Source: a virus. Taken from it: a stretch of 64,000 bases of DNA. The notes under the pieces are model-generated. The model made no database searches. It was not told where the DNA came from and saw nothing but the letters and a program-made list of their open reading frames with translations. The DNA lies in IMG/VR virus record IMGVR_UViG_3300050034_000187, positions 124,001 through 188,000 of that record. The stretch is one strand, 5' to 3'. Of the stretch, positions 37,262-45,399 are shown in pieces; positions within the stretch are counted from its first letter, which is position 1, and every line of letters begins with the position of its first letter. Made by a program: the position numbers and the translations under genes.

Positions 37262-38427
37262 CGGGTAGCAGCTTCCTGCTTCATCGATACAACTTTCATA
37301 TCTCCACAGGCATTTTTACTGGTGGCAATTCCTGCCATACCAATCTTTAAAATATTAACTGCTGCATTATAATCGCGGTTTGCTACAAAACCACAAGCAG
37401 GGCATACATATTTCCTTTCGGAAAGAGGCATCTTTTGTTGACGGCCGCATTCGGAACATAATTGAGAGGAAGGTGCAAACCGAGCTATTTTATGCATTGC
37501 TCCACCTTTCCATTTCATCTTGTATTCCAAATATGTTATGAATTGACTCCAGCCGCAATCCGATATTGCTTTTGCCAATTTGTGATTTTTTAACATGTTC
37601 TTTACAGCTAGGTCTTCTACAAATACATTGTCATTGCTTTTGGCTATCGAGCAACTACCTTTATGTAAGAAATCCTTTCTTTGAAATCTTGTTTTTCTAT
37701 ACATCTTTGCTAATTTAACTTTTGCTTTGCTATAATTATGACTTCCTTTTTTCTTTCTTGCTAAATTTTGTTGCAATTTCTTTATTTTATCTTCTGAATT
37801 TCTTAGGTACTTTGGATTATCAATATATTCACTTTCTGAGGTAACCGCGAATGACTTAATTCCTAAGTCAATGCCCAAAGAGGTACTTTCTTTAACTTCT
37901 AATTGATATGAAATATCCGGTACTTCGGTTAAAATAGAAACGTACCATTGATCGATATATCTAGAAATAGTAATTGATTTCATAATACCAATTAATTCTC
38001 GATGTTTCTTAATTTTTATTTGACTTAATTTGGGAATTTTGATATACTTATCAAGTAAAGAAATATGTTTTCCTACTTGAGGAATATAAATACCTGATTC
38101 ATTGGAACCTTTCTTTTTAAAGTGGGGAAATCCCACGTCCATGCTTTTGCGATTCTTACAATAAGTTCGTAAGGATTGATCCAAGGATCTTCCTATGTAT
38201 TGAAGAGAATGTGCAGGAGCATTTAACCAAGGATATTGAACTTTCAACGAAGGTAATTGCATATTTAATGCATATTTCCAAATAAATGTCTTATCTTTCT
38301 TATATTGCTCAATATTTTGCTCTAAGAATAGGTTCCAAATAAATCTGGTTTGTCCTAACCAATTGATCAAGGCATTAGCTTGTTCTTTGTTTGGATAAAT
38401 TCGATATTTGAATGCCCTGTTCATCAT
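37225..38427 (-). CDS. tnpB: TnpB, solo copy
   Basis: 400 residues, minus strand. RuvC-I GIDLGIKSFAVTSE, RuvC-II VFVEDLAVKNML, zinc finger CSECGRQQK...CPACG, RuvC-III NRDYNAAVNILK are all intact. C-terminus ACGDMKVVSMKQEA is the usual TnpB end. The start (ATGATG) lies three bases after the late box TATAAATA at 38431-38438, so its mRNA is probably leaderless. Confidence 0.95.
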   Translation of the reverse strand: MMNRAFKYRIYPNKEQANALINWLGQTRFIWNLFLEQNIEQYKKDKTFIWKYALNMQLPSLKVQYPWLNAPAHSLQYIGRSLDQSLRTYCKNRKSMDVGFPHFKKKGSNESGIYIPQVGKHISLLDKYIKIPKLSQIKIKKHRELIGIMKSITISRYIDQWYVSILTEVPDISYQLEVKESTSLGIDLGIKSFAVTSESEYIDNPKYLRNSEDKIKKLQQNLARKKKGSHNYSKAKVKLAKMYRKTRFQRKDFLHKGSCSIAKSNDNVFVEDLAVKNMLKNHKLAKAISDCGWSQFITYLEYKMKWKGGAMHKIARFAPSSQLCSECGRQQKMPLSERKYVCPACGFVANRDYNAAVNILKIGMAGIATSKNACGDMKVVSMKQEAATRYGRSSSLISEA

Positions 38428-38430
38428 AGA

Positions 38431-38438
38431 TATTTATA
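38431..38438 (-). promoter_or_regulatory. Late-type promoter TATAAATA (minus strand)
   Basis: Plus-strand TATTTATA reads TATAAATA on the minus strand, directly before the tnpB start. Confidence 0.5.
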
Positions 38439-38525
38439 CTTTACAAAACGAGCCAGTCAAACTCATTCTGGTTCAAAAACACAATAAATACGCCAGAGCA
38501 AGGAAGCGTTTGACGGAGGAGCTAA

Positions 38526-38858
38526 ATGTTTAAAAAATGGTGGAATAAACTATTAAGTAAAAATAAAAAATACAATAATAAAAAGAATTTATCATACGAA
38601 AAAGAAAAGGCAACCAAAAATCATGAGCCTTGGGTTGGTATTGTATCAATCAATGTTGACCCAGAAGATATGGGTTCAGGTTCATTTGAGCTTGATTGGA
38701 ATGAAATATTCGTTGCCCGTCTTGTTAGATTGGGGTGGTCTGGAAAAAATGATGTTGATATTGTGAATGCATGGTTCTCCGATTTGTGCGGAGGAGTATA
38801 TTATAATATGTTTGAAGATGAAATGGCTGATCCAGACAATAGGAAGCCGAAGGAATAA
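38526..38858 (+). CDS. Hypothetical protein (110 aa)
   Basis: ATG after GGAGGAG. A very basic N-terminus (FKKWWNKLLSKNKKYNNKK) is followed by an acidic domain VGIVSINVDPEDMGSGSFELDWNEIFVARLVRLGW, then DIVNAWFSDLCGGVYY. This second part recalls conserved T4-like proteins of unknown function upstream of RNase H. Starts one base before the RNase H gene ends its ribosome binding site region. Confidence 0.6.
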   Translation: MFKKWWNKLLSKNKKYNNKKNLSYEKEKATKNHEPWVGIVSINVDPEDMGSGSFELDWNEIFVARLVRLGWSGKNDVDIVNAWFSDLCGGVYYNMFEDEMADPDNRKPKE

Positions 38859-38859
38859 T

Positions 38860-39846
38860 ATGAAAAAGTTTTTACTTGTAGATGCCTCACATTTATATCA
38901 TCGGGCCAAACATTCTGTAAAGGGAAATGATTATGATAAAGCTGGTTTTTGTCTTCATTTAATTTTTTCTTGTTTAGGAAAAGTTTGGAGAAAGTATAAG
39001 TCGGATCATATTGTATTTGCTTTTGATGGTAACCAATATTGGCGCAGAGAATTATATTCCCCTTATAAAAAGCAACGTATTGAAAAAGCAGCTAAGCGAA
39101 GTCAAGAAGAAAAAGAAGAAGATGATTATTTTTTTGAAGTCTTCGAAGTTTTTAAAAAGTTTGTTACGGAAAAAACAAACTGCACAGTATTATATCATCC
39201 TAAATTAGAAGCAGATGACAATATTGCTGGCTGGGTACAATCACATCCAAATGATGAACATATTATTGTATCGGGAGACAAGGATTTTGAGCAATTAATT
39301 TCATCAAATGTTTCTCTGTATGATGGAATTAAAGATCATCTAAATACGTTGACTGGGGTATATGATGAAAGAGGGCATCAAGTAACTGATAAGTTTGGAA
39401 CTGTTTTAATTCCAAATCCAGAATTAAGTTTATTTGAAAAAGAAGTTAAAGGTTGCACAACTGATAATATTTTTTCATCAAGTCCGGGCATTCGTATAAA
39501 ATCTTCTAAAAACAAAGTTGGATTAATGGAAGCATTTGAAGATAGAAATAAAAAAGGGTTTGCGTGGAGCGCAGTTATGATGAATCGATGGGTCGATCAT
39601 AATAATATTGAACATCGTACCTTGGATGATTATACTCGAAATGTTACCTTGGTGGATTTAAAGAAGCAACCAGAAGAAATTAAAAAAATCATGAATGAAA
39701 CTATTTCATCTGCTATTCAAAAGCCGCATGTTCCCATGGTAGGAATTCATTTCATGAAATTCTGTTCAAAATATGAATTAGTTAAATTAGGAGAGATGAA
39801 TAAGTTTTATGGGGAAATGTTAAATAAACCATATGGCACTCTCTAG
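38860..39846 (+). CDS. rnh: RNase H / 5'-3' exonuclease (T4 Rnh-like)
   Basis: 328 residues, close to T4 RNase H (305). PIN/FEN-type nuclease: VDASHLYHRA at the N-terminus, FAFDGNQYWRRELYSPYKKQR (the 'D...WR...yp.YK..R' arch motif), LEADDNIAGW (about 114-123) and SGDKDFEQL (about 138-146) hold the metal-binding acids. It removes RNA primers during lagging-strand synthesis. ATG at 38860 after AAGGAA; its end overlaps the next gene. Confidence 0.9.
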   Translation: MKKFLLVDASHLYHRAKHSVKGNDYDKAGFCLHLIFSCLGKVWRKYKSDHIVFAFDGNQYWRRELYSPYKKQRIEKAAKRSQEEKEEDDYFFEVFEVFKKFVTEKTNCTVLYHPKLEADDNIAGWVQSHPNDEHIIVSGDKDFEQLISSNVSLYDGIKDHLNTLTGVYDERGHQVTDKFGTVLIPNPELSLFEKEVKGCTTDNIFSSSPGIRIKSSKNKVGLMEAFEDRNKKGFAWSAVMMNRWVDHNNIEHRTLDDYTRNVTLVDLKKQPEEIKKIMNETISSAIQKPHVPMVGIHFMKFCSKYELVKLGEMNKFYGEMLNKPYGTL

Positions 39847-40186
39847 AGCAGAATGGGAAGAAGAAGCAAAAAAGAATCTTCCTTCCATCATTAATGGAAT
39901 GTCAATTGACGATGAGCAATGGTGGAAACTTCCAATTTCAAAAACCAATTTCAGATTAACACAGATGGGATATACTCGATTTAAAATTGCCATTCCAAAG
40001 TATTACGAATATACCGGAATAAATATGGGAAGACTTAATGGAAATTCTATTTTAGGATTATCCAGAATAACTTCTCCTTTTTATCTTAGTTCACAAAAAT
40101 TTTGTACTTGGTCCGAGGATGATGCACTTATGTTTTCAATGCTCGGGGAAAATATGGATGAATTTATCCTATCTTACATATCATAG
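39833..40186 (+). CDS. Hypothetical phage protein (117 aa)
   Basis: Starts within the last codons of rnh. MALSRAEWEEEAKKNLPSIIN, then WWKLPISKTNFRLTQMGYTRFKIAIP, LSRITSPFYLSSQKFCTWSEDDALMFSML. The position after rnh and the sequence 'R.T..Gy..f' recall small conserved T4-like replication-region proteins, but no definite family is recognised. Confidence 0.65.
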   Translation: MALSRAEWEEEAKKNLPSIINGMSIDDEQWWKLPISKTNFRLTQMGYTRFKIAIPKYYEYTGINMGRLNGNSILGLSRITSPFYLSSQKFCTWSEDDALMFSMLGENMDEFILSYIS

Positions 40187-40199
40187 GAGGCTATCTCAC

Positions 40200-40673
40200 A
40201 TGAAGTCATTTAGTGAGTACCTTGTTGAAGTTGAAAAAGAATCAAAAGGAACATTTGCTGGATTAAAATTATCTCCGCAAAGTTCTTTAAAATTATATTC
40301 TGCTCTTTCCGATTTGGAAATTGAAAATAAATTAAATGCAGAACAATATCACTGTACTATTATTTGCTCTAAAAAATATGTTCCTGAATTAGAAGGAATC
40401 AAACCAAATTTACCAATTAGCTCTCAATGTCTTGATTGGGATATGTTGGGAGATTGCTTAGTTATTACTTTAAAAGGAAAGCATCTTTATAAGCTATATG
40501 AGGAATGTATTAATATGGGTGCAGTGAGTGATTTTGAAGAATACATTCCTCATATCACAATTGCTCCTCATTATGAAGGGGAACTTCCAACTATTCCATG
40601 TCCAAAAATTAAACTACTATTTGATGAATTCGCGGTTGATGAATTAAATGACGAGGTATATAAAAATGAGTAA
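40200..40673 (+). CDS. acb1: Acb1-like anti-CBASS 2H phosphodiesterase
   Basis: 157 residues. Two H-x-T motifs in the expected places: EQYHCTIICSKK (about 49-60) and EYIPHITIAPHY (about 114-125), the 2H phosphoesterase active site. The layout (GLKLSP..., YHCTII.S..., FEEYIPHIT) follows T4 Acb1 (gp57B), which cuts cyclic oligonucleotide signals of CBASS and blocks abortive infection. The N-terminus MKSFSEYLVEVEKE resembles a head-targeting leader, so the protein might be packaged. ATG after AGGAGG; its end overlaps the next gene. Confidence 0.82.
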   Translation: MKSFSEYLVEVEKESKGTFAGLKLSPQSSLKLYSALSDLEIENKLNAEQYHCTIICSKKYVPELEGIKPNLPISSQCLDWDMLGDCLVITLKGKHLYKLYEECINMGAVSDFEEYIPHITIAPHYEGELPTIPCPKIKLLFDEFAVDELNDEVYKNE

Positions 40674-41484
40674 AGCTCCAATTGTAATTTGTGCTATTAT
40701 GAAGTTAGAAGGGAAATATATACGAGAATGGTGTGCATTCCATCGCATTGCTGGTGTAGATAAAATTTATATCTATAATAACAATGTAGAAAATGATTGG
40801 GAGGAAGCTCTACAGCCGTTTCTTGAGGATGGTTTTGTTGAAGTGATGGATTGGCCAATGGAATCTCCTTGCCAACTACAAGCGTATCAGAACTTCATTA
40901 ATAAGCATATGGGGGAAGATATCTGGGCAGCATTTATTGATTGTGATGAATTTTTATTTGCTCCGCAACATTCAACTCTGCATGCTTATTTTGATCAAAT
41001 TCCAAAATCAATTGCGATTGGCGCTAATTGGTGTTGTTTTGGTTCCGGCGATCAAACTGAATATTCTCCTCAGCCGGTGATTGAAAGATTTGCATATCGG
41101 ACTTGCGATAATGAATGGAATAATTCTCATATTAAAAGTATTATTCGAATGAATCAACAAGTACAATTGCTAGGTACTCCTCATTTTTTTAATGTAGAAA
41201 ATAAAACTTGGTCTACTTCTGGCAAAGAAATCAATGGACCTTTTTCTACGCATGATTCTTCATACCTACGAATTAATCATTATAAAACCAAAAGTAAGCC
41301 TGAATTTATTGATCGTTGCAAAAAGGCCAAAAAAGCAGATATTCCAAATTATGTATTAAATTGGGAACATTATAATTCCGTTCAAGCAAAAGCGGTACAT
41401 GATATTACTATTCAAAAATATCTTCCACAATTAAAAAAATATTTGGAAGAACTGAATTCAAAACAATTAAATTTTAAATTCTAA
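40666..41484 (+). CDS. Glycosyltransferase, family 92-like
   Basis: 272 residues. IVICAIMKLEGKYIREWCAFHRIAGVDKIYIYNNN is the start of the GT92/DUF23 fold ('KNE..yl.EWi.yH...GvdhiyiYdN'), WAAFIDCDEFLF holds the DxD metal site, and RINHYKTKSKPEFIDRC is the conserved end ('i.HY.trS.eef..K'). It would transfer a sugar to DNA, a protein or the host surface; the acceptor is unknown. Confidence 0.88.
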   Translation: MSKAPIVICAIMKLEGKYIREWCAFHRIAGVDKIYIYNNNVENDWEEALQPFLEDGFVEVMDWPMESPCQLQAYQNFINKHMGEDIWAAFIDCDEFLFAPQHSTLHAYFDQIPKSIAIGANWCCFGSGDQTEYSPQPVIERFAYRTCDNEWNNSHIKSIIRMNQQVQLLGTPHFFNVENKTWSTSGKEINGPFSTHDSSYLRINHYKTKSKPEFIDRCKKAKKADIPNYVLNWEHYNSVQAKAVHDITIQKYLPQLKKYLEELNSKQLNFKF

Positions 41485-41486
41485 AA

Positions 41487-41510
41487 GATGGGCAAATTGC
41501 CCATCTTTTT
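41487..41510 (+). terminator. Rho-independent terminator
   Basis: GATGGGC (41487-41493), loop AAATT, GCCCATC (41499-41505), TTTTT. Confidence 0.92.
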
Positions 41511-41511
41511 C

Positions 41512-41538
41512 TTGCAATCAAGGTGAATCTATGATAAT
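41512..41538 (+). promoter_or_regulatory. Promoter of tail-family cluster D
   Basis: TTGCAA (41512-41517) and GATAAT (41533-41538) with a 15-base spacer. The ATG at 41547 is eight bases downstream, so the leader is minimal. Confidence 0.5.
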
Positions 41539-41546
41539 ATTCAGAT

Positions 41547-41777
41547 ATGAAAACACCATCTGATCTTGATCCGTGGGGAGAGAATGCAAAAGATATTAAT
41601 GGATTTCATGTGAAAAACGGATGTTTGGCGAGAGAACTTTCTACCGGCTTCTGCGGAAAAATGAAATATGATTTCGAAGACAGCTATTGGGAATTAGATG
41701 GAGAAATTGTTGATCCCAAAGAGGTAGAAGTTATAACTGATCCCTATGAAATTCTAGCATTGGAGATGGAACAATGA
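41547..41777 (+). CDS. Tail-family protein, EILALEMEQ subtype (76 aa)
   Basis: DINGFHVKNGCLARELSTGFCGKMKY body; tail ITDPYEILALEMEQ, a subtype in which Q-Y/W is replaced by A-L. Shared with 42033 and 42294. Overlaps the next gene (ATGA). Confidence 0.7.
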   Translation: MKTPSDLDPWGENAKDINGFHVKNGCLARELSTGFCGKMKYDFEDSYWELDGEIVDPKEVEVITDPYEILALEMEQ

Positions 41778-42031
41778 TAACTTATTGGCGTGATTTGCAT
41801 CTGAAGAAAGGGATGTATATTGCCGCAGCCTTGCTTTTGGATGGCACGGTCCAAAGAATATACAAAGTTAAAAAAGTGGATAAAAGTGAAATATTATTGG
41901 AAAATATCCCTACCGGACTCAGCAAAGGAGAGAATATAATTACCGCAAAAACTTATTGGATTATTCACAAAAATTATTTCGTCAAGATTTTATCTGACGA
42001 AGACGTTCTTCAACTTCAAATGGAGCTATAA
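41774..42031 (+). CDS. Tail-family protein (85 aa)
   Basis: HLKKGMYIAAALLLDGTVQRIYKVKKVDKSEILLENI body; tail LSDEDVLQLQMEL. Classical tail among EILALEMEQ-type neighbours. Confidence 0.7.
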   Translation: MITYWRDLHLKKGMYIAAALLLDGTVQRIYKVKKVDKSEILLENIPTGLSKGENIITAKTYWIIHKNYFVKILSDEDVLQLQMEL

Positions 42032-42032
42032 T

Positions 42033-42290
42033 ATGGAAGATTTTATGCGGCTTTCTGATAAAAATGGAAATGACGTTCAAGAAGGAGACTATGTTCGCAT
42101 CCAAACAAATTCCATATCAGGAACTTTAATTGTCACCACACAAAAAGTAGTTAGATCCTTCTGGGTGGATACAAAAACAATGGAACCAATTTGTTATATT
42201 AGAGATAAGAATTGGGAGCGAATAGATTCCAGCCGAATAGAACTTATAACTGATCCTTATGAAATTTTGGCATTACAGATGGAGGAATAA
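42033..42290 (+). CDS. Tail-family protein, EILALEMEQ subtype (85 aa)
   Basis: LSDKNGNDVQEGDYVRIQTNSISGTLIVTT is a clear barrel opening. Tail ITDPYEILALQMEE. Confidence 0.7.
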   Translation: MEDFMRLSDKNGNDVQEGDYVRIQTNSISGTLIVTTQKVVRSFWVDTKTMEPICYIRDKNWERIDSSRIELITDPYEILALQMEE

Positions 42291-42293
42291 TAT

Positions 42294-42677
42294 ATGCATG
42301 GCGATATAACTTTTAAAATTGGAGATCTTGCTGCTTCTTTTATCATTGATCCAGAAAATGAGGAAAAATGGCTTATCGTGGGAAAATTAATTAACGATGA
42401 AAAAGGGTGGAAAGTATATGATGTTCCAACAGGTTATGGAGATACCTCGATATTAAAGCAGAGAAAGGGGAGTTTTCGTACTATGATTCTTGATAAAAAT
42501 GGAGTAGAATTTACTGAAGGATGCTGGTTAAAAGTGGACGGCAAGGAACCACAATTTGTGAAAGGAAAGAATATAGTCATGGATCTTTCGGAACTTGGAA
42601 ATAATGAATATATAATCAACGGCATGGAAATCATTACCGATCCATCTGAAATTCTGGCGTTAGAAATGGAACAATAA
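42294..42677 (+). CDS. Tail-family double-length protein (127 aa)
   Basis: Two bodies: ITFKIGDLAASFIIDPENEEKWLIVGKLI and, after a junction near residue 60, LDKNGVEFTEGCWLKVDGKEPQFVKG. Tail ITDPSEILALEMEQ. A second example of fused neighbours. Confidence 0.7.
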   Translation: MHGDITFKIGDLAASFIIDPENEEKWLIVGKLINDEKGWKVYDVPTGYGDTSILKQRKGSFRTMILDKNGVEFTEGCWLKVDGKEPQFVKGKNIVMDLSELGNNEYIINGMEIITDPSEILALEMEQ

Positions 42678-42689
42678 TATATTTTATCA

Positions 42690-42718
42690 TTGACAATGCT
42701 CTCCAAATTTGATATTCT
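42690..42718 (+). promoter_or_regulatory. Promoter overlapping an RBS-masking inverted repeat
   Basis: TTGACA (42690-42695), 17-base spacer, TATTCT (42713-42718). GATATTCT (42711-42718) is the inverted copy of AGAATATC (42753-42760), which overlaps the ribosome binding site AGGAG (42750-42754). A smaller hairpin GTTGT/ACAAC lies between. Confidence 0.65.
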
Positions 42719-42765
42719 TATTATGTTGTTGAGAGACAACAAATCAAAAAGGAGAATATCAGCAT

Positions 42766-43821
42766 ATGGCAAGCGTCAATATCAAGCACGGAATCTACCA
42801 TCCTACTCATCCTGAAATCATTGAAAACGAAACGTTTGAACTGGTGAAGGACTTGCAGAATACCACAAAGGGTGATTTTGGCGGGTTCCTTACCGTAAAG
42901 GATATGGATCGTTTCGGCGGTAATGGCCTTGCTCGTATCTACATCTATGGCCTCAAGGATTTCATGATCTTTGGAGAAGTTCGCCAGCAGAACGGCCATG
43001 ATTATTCGAATGATGCTGCCTTTCAACCCGAAGTGCCTGTTGAGAGCGATGAAGAGATTATGACTCGTATCAATGAGAGGTTCAATGTGCTGGATAAGCT
43101 TACTCTCGCAGCCGCAAAGGGCACCATTCGTTCTCTCATTGTTTCCGGGGCACCGGGAGTTGGGAAGTCATTTGGCATCAACAAGATGCTGGAAGAGTAT
43201 GCCGAGAGCAAGCGCGATACCTTGAAGTCTTCCGAAGAACGCTTTGTCTTTGTTTCGGGGGTAATGCGTCCGGTTGCTCTTTATATGAAATTCTTTGAAT
43301 ATTCGAAAAATTCGGTAATTGTGCTTGACGACGTAGATTCTGCGTTTGGAGATGTGGATTCTATCAATTTGCTCAAATCCGCACTCGATTCTTCCCCAAA
43401 GCGTACCATTCATTGGGGTTCGCAGAACCCCACCCTTCGGGCATTGGATATTCCTGATTCTTTTGAATTTACCAGTTCCGTAATTTTCGTAACCAACATC
43501 AACATCAAGAACGTGCGTGCCGGTGATTCGAAAAAGGTTCATCTGGATGCCCTTCTTTCGCGCAGCCATTATATTGACCTCACGGTCCACACTCCCCGGG
43601 AAAAGATGCTTCGCATCGAGTCCGTTGTGCTTCAGAATGGTATGCTGGACAGATATCATCTTAGCGGAGAGTGCAAGCTGGATATCATGGAATTTATTCG
43701 GAAGAATGCGGATAAATTCAGCGAAGCTCTTAGCTTGCGCACGGTGGTAAAGATTGCTGATCTGGCTGTTGCATTTCCCAATGCAGAATGGAAGGCGATT
43801 GCAAAGATTAGCTTGATGTAA
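42766..43821 (+). CDS. AAA+ ATPase
   Basis: 351 residues. Walker A GAPGVGKS (about 128-135), Walker B VIVLDDVDSAF (about 183-193), sensor-like VIFVTNINI and an arginine-containing LLSRSHYIDL. A N-terminal domain of about 100 residues precedes it. T4-like phages carry a similar free-standing AAA+ protein of unknown job, possibly a remodeller of nucleoprotein. Codon use is richer in G and C than in neighbouring small genes, suggesting higher expression or a separate origin. Confidence 0.88.
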   Translation: MASVNIKHGIYHPTHPEIIENETFELVKDLQNTTKGDFGGFLTVKDMDRFGGNGLARIYIYGLKDFMIFGEVRQQNGHDYSNDAAFQPEVPVESDEEIMTRINERFNVLDKLTLAAAKGTIRSLIVSGAPGVGKSFGINKMLEEYAESKRDTLKSSEERFVFVSGVMRPVALYMKFFEYSKNSVIVLDDVDSAFGDVDSINLLKSALDSSPKRTIHWGSQNPTLRALDIPDSFEFTSSVIFVTNINIKNVRAGDSKKVHLDALLSRSHYIDLTVHTPREKMLRIESVVLQNGMLDRYHLSGECKLDIMEFIRKNADKFSEALSLRTVVKIADLAVAFPNAEWKAIAKISLM

Positions 43822-43852
43822 AAGGAAGGGGATTAATCCCCTTCCTTTTTCT
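43820..43852 (+). terminator. Rho-independent terminator
   Basis: AAGGAAGGGGATT and AATCCCCTTCCTT form a long stem, followed by TTTTC, directly after the AAA+ gene. Confidence 0.92.
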
Positions 43853-43978
43853 TTATCAGTTTTGCAAAAGTGTGATATACTTTTAATATATTTACGTACT
43901 TAATTCACTGGCCGCGAAGTTTCCTCATGACATTAATGCGGGATTTAAAAGAATAAGGAGAATCAAGGATATGACTCA

Positions 43979-44281
43979 ATGAATACAAACCGCATCATTC
44001 GCCACTGTAAACGCCAGTCTTGCGGTCATGTTTGGGCGCGGCAGTATGAAACCGCTCCCAACGCTCGCGCACCTTTCCGCATTGATGAATCAGGCAAGAG
44101 AGTATTTGCCAGCGATAGCTACGAGTGGACTTGCCCGAAGTGTAATTCGCAATGTGTCACAGGCAATACCGTCCAAGGCTTTATCTCTAAGCATAAATGC
44201 GGAGCAAAGTGTACCGGAGCCATCGGTCCTAACTGTGAGTGTTCATGCGGAGGAGCTAACCATGGGAAGAATTGGCTGTAA
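43979..44281 (+). CDS. Cysteine-rich zinc-ribbon protein (100 aa)
   Basis: HCKRQSCGHVW, WTCPKCNSQC, HKCGAKCTGAIGPNCECSCGG: ten or more cysteines forming a zinc ribbon and a cysteine-rich end. ATG at 43979; the preceding AAGGAGAATCAAGG is some distance away. Such modules occur in many phages as DNA- or RNA-binding accessories. Confidence 0.65.
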   Translation: MNTNRIIRHCKRQSCGHVWARQYETAPNARAPFRIDESGKRVFASDSYEWTCPKCNSQCVTGNTVQGFISKHKCGAKCTGAIGPNCECSCGGANHGKNWL

Positions 44282-44339
44282 ACCGTCAGCCACCCCCGAA
44301 AAAGAGTTGCAATATATTATGGAGACCTACCATGATTGA
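44262..44339 (+). CDS. Tail-only mini-gene of the tail family (25 aa)
   Basis: ATG at 44262 after CGGAGGAG, product starting MGRIGCKPSATPEKE and then LQYIMETYHD. It is essentially just the shared tail plus a few residues and overlaps both neighbours. It may be a relic, or a carrier of the next gene's ribosome binding site (ATGGAG). Confidence 0.5.
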   Translation: MGRIGCKPSATPEKELQYIMETYHD

Positions 44340-44583
44340 TGAATACAAAATCGGAGATTGGGTCTACATCGAAACTCCAATTTGGTCTAATATTGGAAAA
44401 ATTTATAAATGCCATCTTACTACTGCTTGGGATAGGAAGTATTACGATTACGTAGCAGTTATTATCAATGGGGACTGGCTTTGGAATATTCCTTATGACA
44501 GAACCGCATGGGCGCATTTCTATACAAAGAATGTTCGTAAATTATCCAACGAAGAAATTCTGCAATATCAAATGGAGTGCTAG
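44332..44583 (+). CDS. Tail-family protein, DEYKIGDW group (83 aa)
   Basis: MIDEYKIGDWVYIETPIWSNIGKIYKC, then WNIPYDRTAW (a W-x-(I/V)PYDK segment also in 44912, 45901 and 46425). Tail LSNEEILQYQMEC, with an unusual terminal Cys. Confidence 0.7.
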   Translation: MIDEYKIGDWVYIETPIWSNIGKIYKCHLTTAWDRKYYDYVAVIINGDWLWNIPYDRTAWAHFYTKNVRKLSNEEILQYQMEC

Positions 44584-44664
44584 GAGGGTACTAGGCCAGT
44601 CTACAAACGGCAGGAAGGTGCCCCAGATGAGCGGGAATAGGCATTGTATAAGAGGAGCAAGACA

Positions 44665-44910
44665 ATGAAATATGAACCAAAGGTTGGTGATATATTCAAG
44701 GTATCGTTTAAAGGAATTGATTATGTCTGCCATATTATTGAAATTGGTATATGGCAACAAACAACAATTGTCAAGTATCGATGGATTAATCAAAATGGCG
44801 CAAGTGGTATTTCAACCGACACCCTTCATTCTATTTCGAATTTGGAAAATGAATCCAGTTTTTATCTTTATAATGAAGAAGAGAAGATGCAATTTATCAT
44901 GGAGCAATAA
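44665..44910 (+). CDS. Tail-family protein, FHLYNEEEKMQ group (81 aa)
   Basis: MKYEPKVGDIFKVSFKGIDYVCHIIEI; the end FYLYNEEEKMQFIMEQ is shared with 45657 and 46180. ATG at 44665 after AGAGGAG. The 81 bases before it hold no gene. Confidence 0.7.
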   Translation: MKYEPKVGDIFKVSFKGIDYVCHIIEIGIWQQTTIVKYRWINQNGASGISTDTLHSISNLENESSFYLYNEEEKMQFIMEQ

Positions 44911-44911
44911 A

Positions 44912-45172
44912 ATGATTGATGAATACAAAATCGGCGACTATGTGAAAATTACAAGTATAGAGACGGGATGGCTGCTGGGGAAGGTTGAAAGTATTGATGC
45001 AAAAATTAACGATTATCCTTTGTGCAGTTTCATTAATTTTAAAATTATTGAAAATAATCGATATGATAATTGGTATGTTCCCTGTGATAAAACCAAATGG
45101 CCAGAATCAGCAAGCATTGAAGTAAATAGATTATCTAACGAAGAAGCACTACAATTTATTATGGAGCAATGA
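44912..45172 (+). CDS. Tail-family protein, DEYKIGDY group (86 aa)
   Basis: MIDEYKIGDYVKITSIETGWLLGKVESI, WYVPCDKTKW, tail LSNEEALQFIMEQ. In this cluster the DEYKIGDY and LYNEEEK types alternate. Confidence 0.7.
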   Translation: MIDEYKIGDYVKITSIETGWLLGKVESIDAKINDYPLCSFINFKIIENNRYDNWYVPCDKTKWPESASIEVNRLSNEEALQFIMEQ

Positions 45173-45173
45173 T

Positions 45174-45398
45174 ATGAAAATAGAAGTGGGGAAATATTAT
45201 AGCATTTTCATTAATGAAGAATGGGTTTTAAAAGTTGTAAAAATTGAGAACAATGATATTTTTTATATTTGCATTAACCATCCAGAAAAACAATACATAG
45301 ATAGAACTAGATATGAATTTGCTCGTTGGTTATCGCCGGAATATAAAGCAAAAATTCTAACCGAAGAAGAAGTTCTACAATGGAAAATGGAGCAGTAA
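45174..45398 (+). CDS. Tail-family protein (74 aa)
   Basis: MKIEVGKYYSIFINEEWVLKVVKIENNDIFYICI body, tail LTEEEVLQWKMEQ. Confidence 0.7.
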   Translation: MKIEVGKYYSIFINEEWVLKVVKIENNDIFYICINHPEKQYIDRTRYEFARWLSPEYKAKILTEEEVLQWKMEQ

Positions 45399-45399
45399 T

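Larger units (their letters stand above)
37225..38474 (-). mobile_element. Solo tnpB element (IS605/IS1341 type)
   Basis: A minus-strand tnpB without a tnpA partner. GAGCCAG (38450-38456) and CTGGTTC (38468-38474) can form the hairpin expected at the left end. The other end merges with the HD gene. Such elements move only with a helper transposase, which the IS200/IS605 copy at 31533 could supply. Confidence 0.7.
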
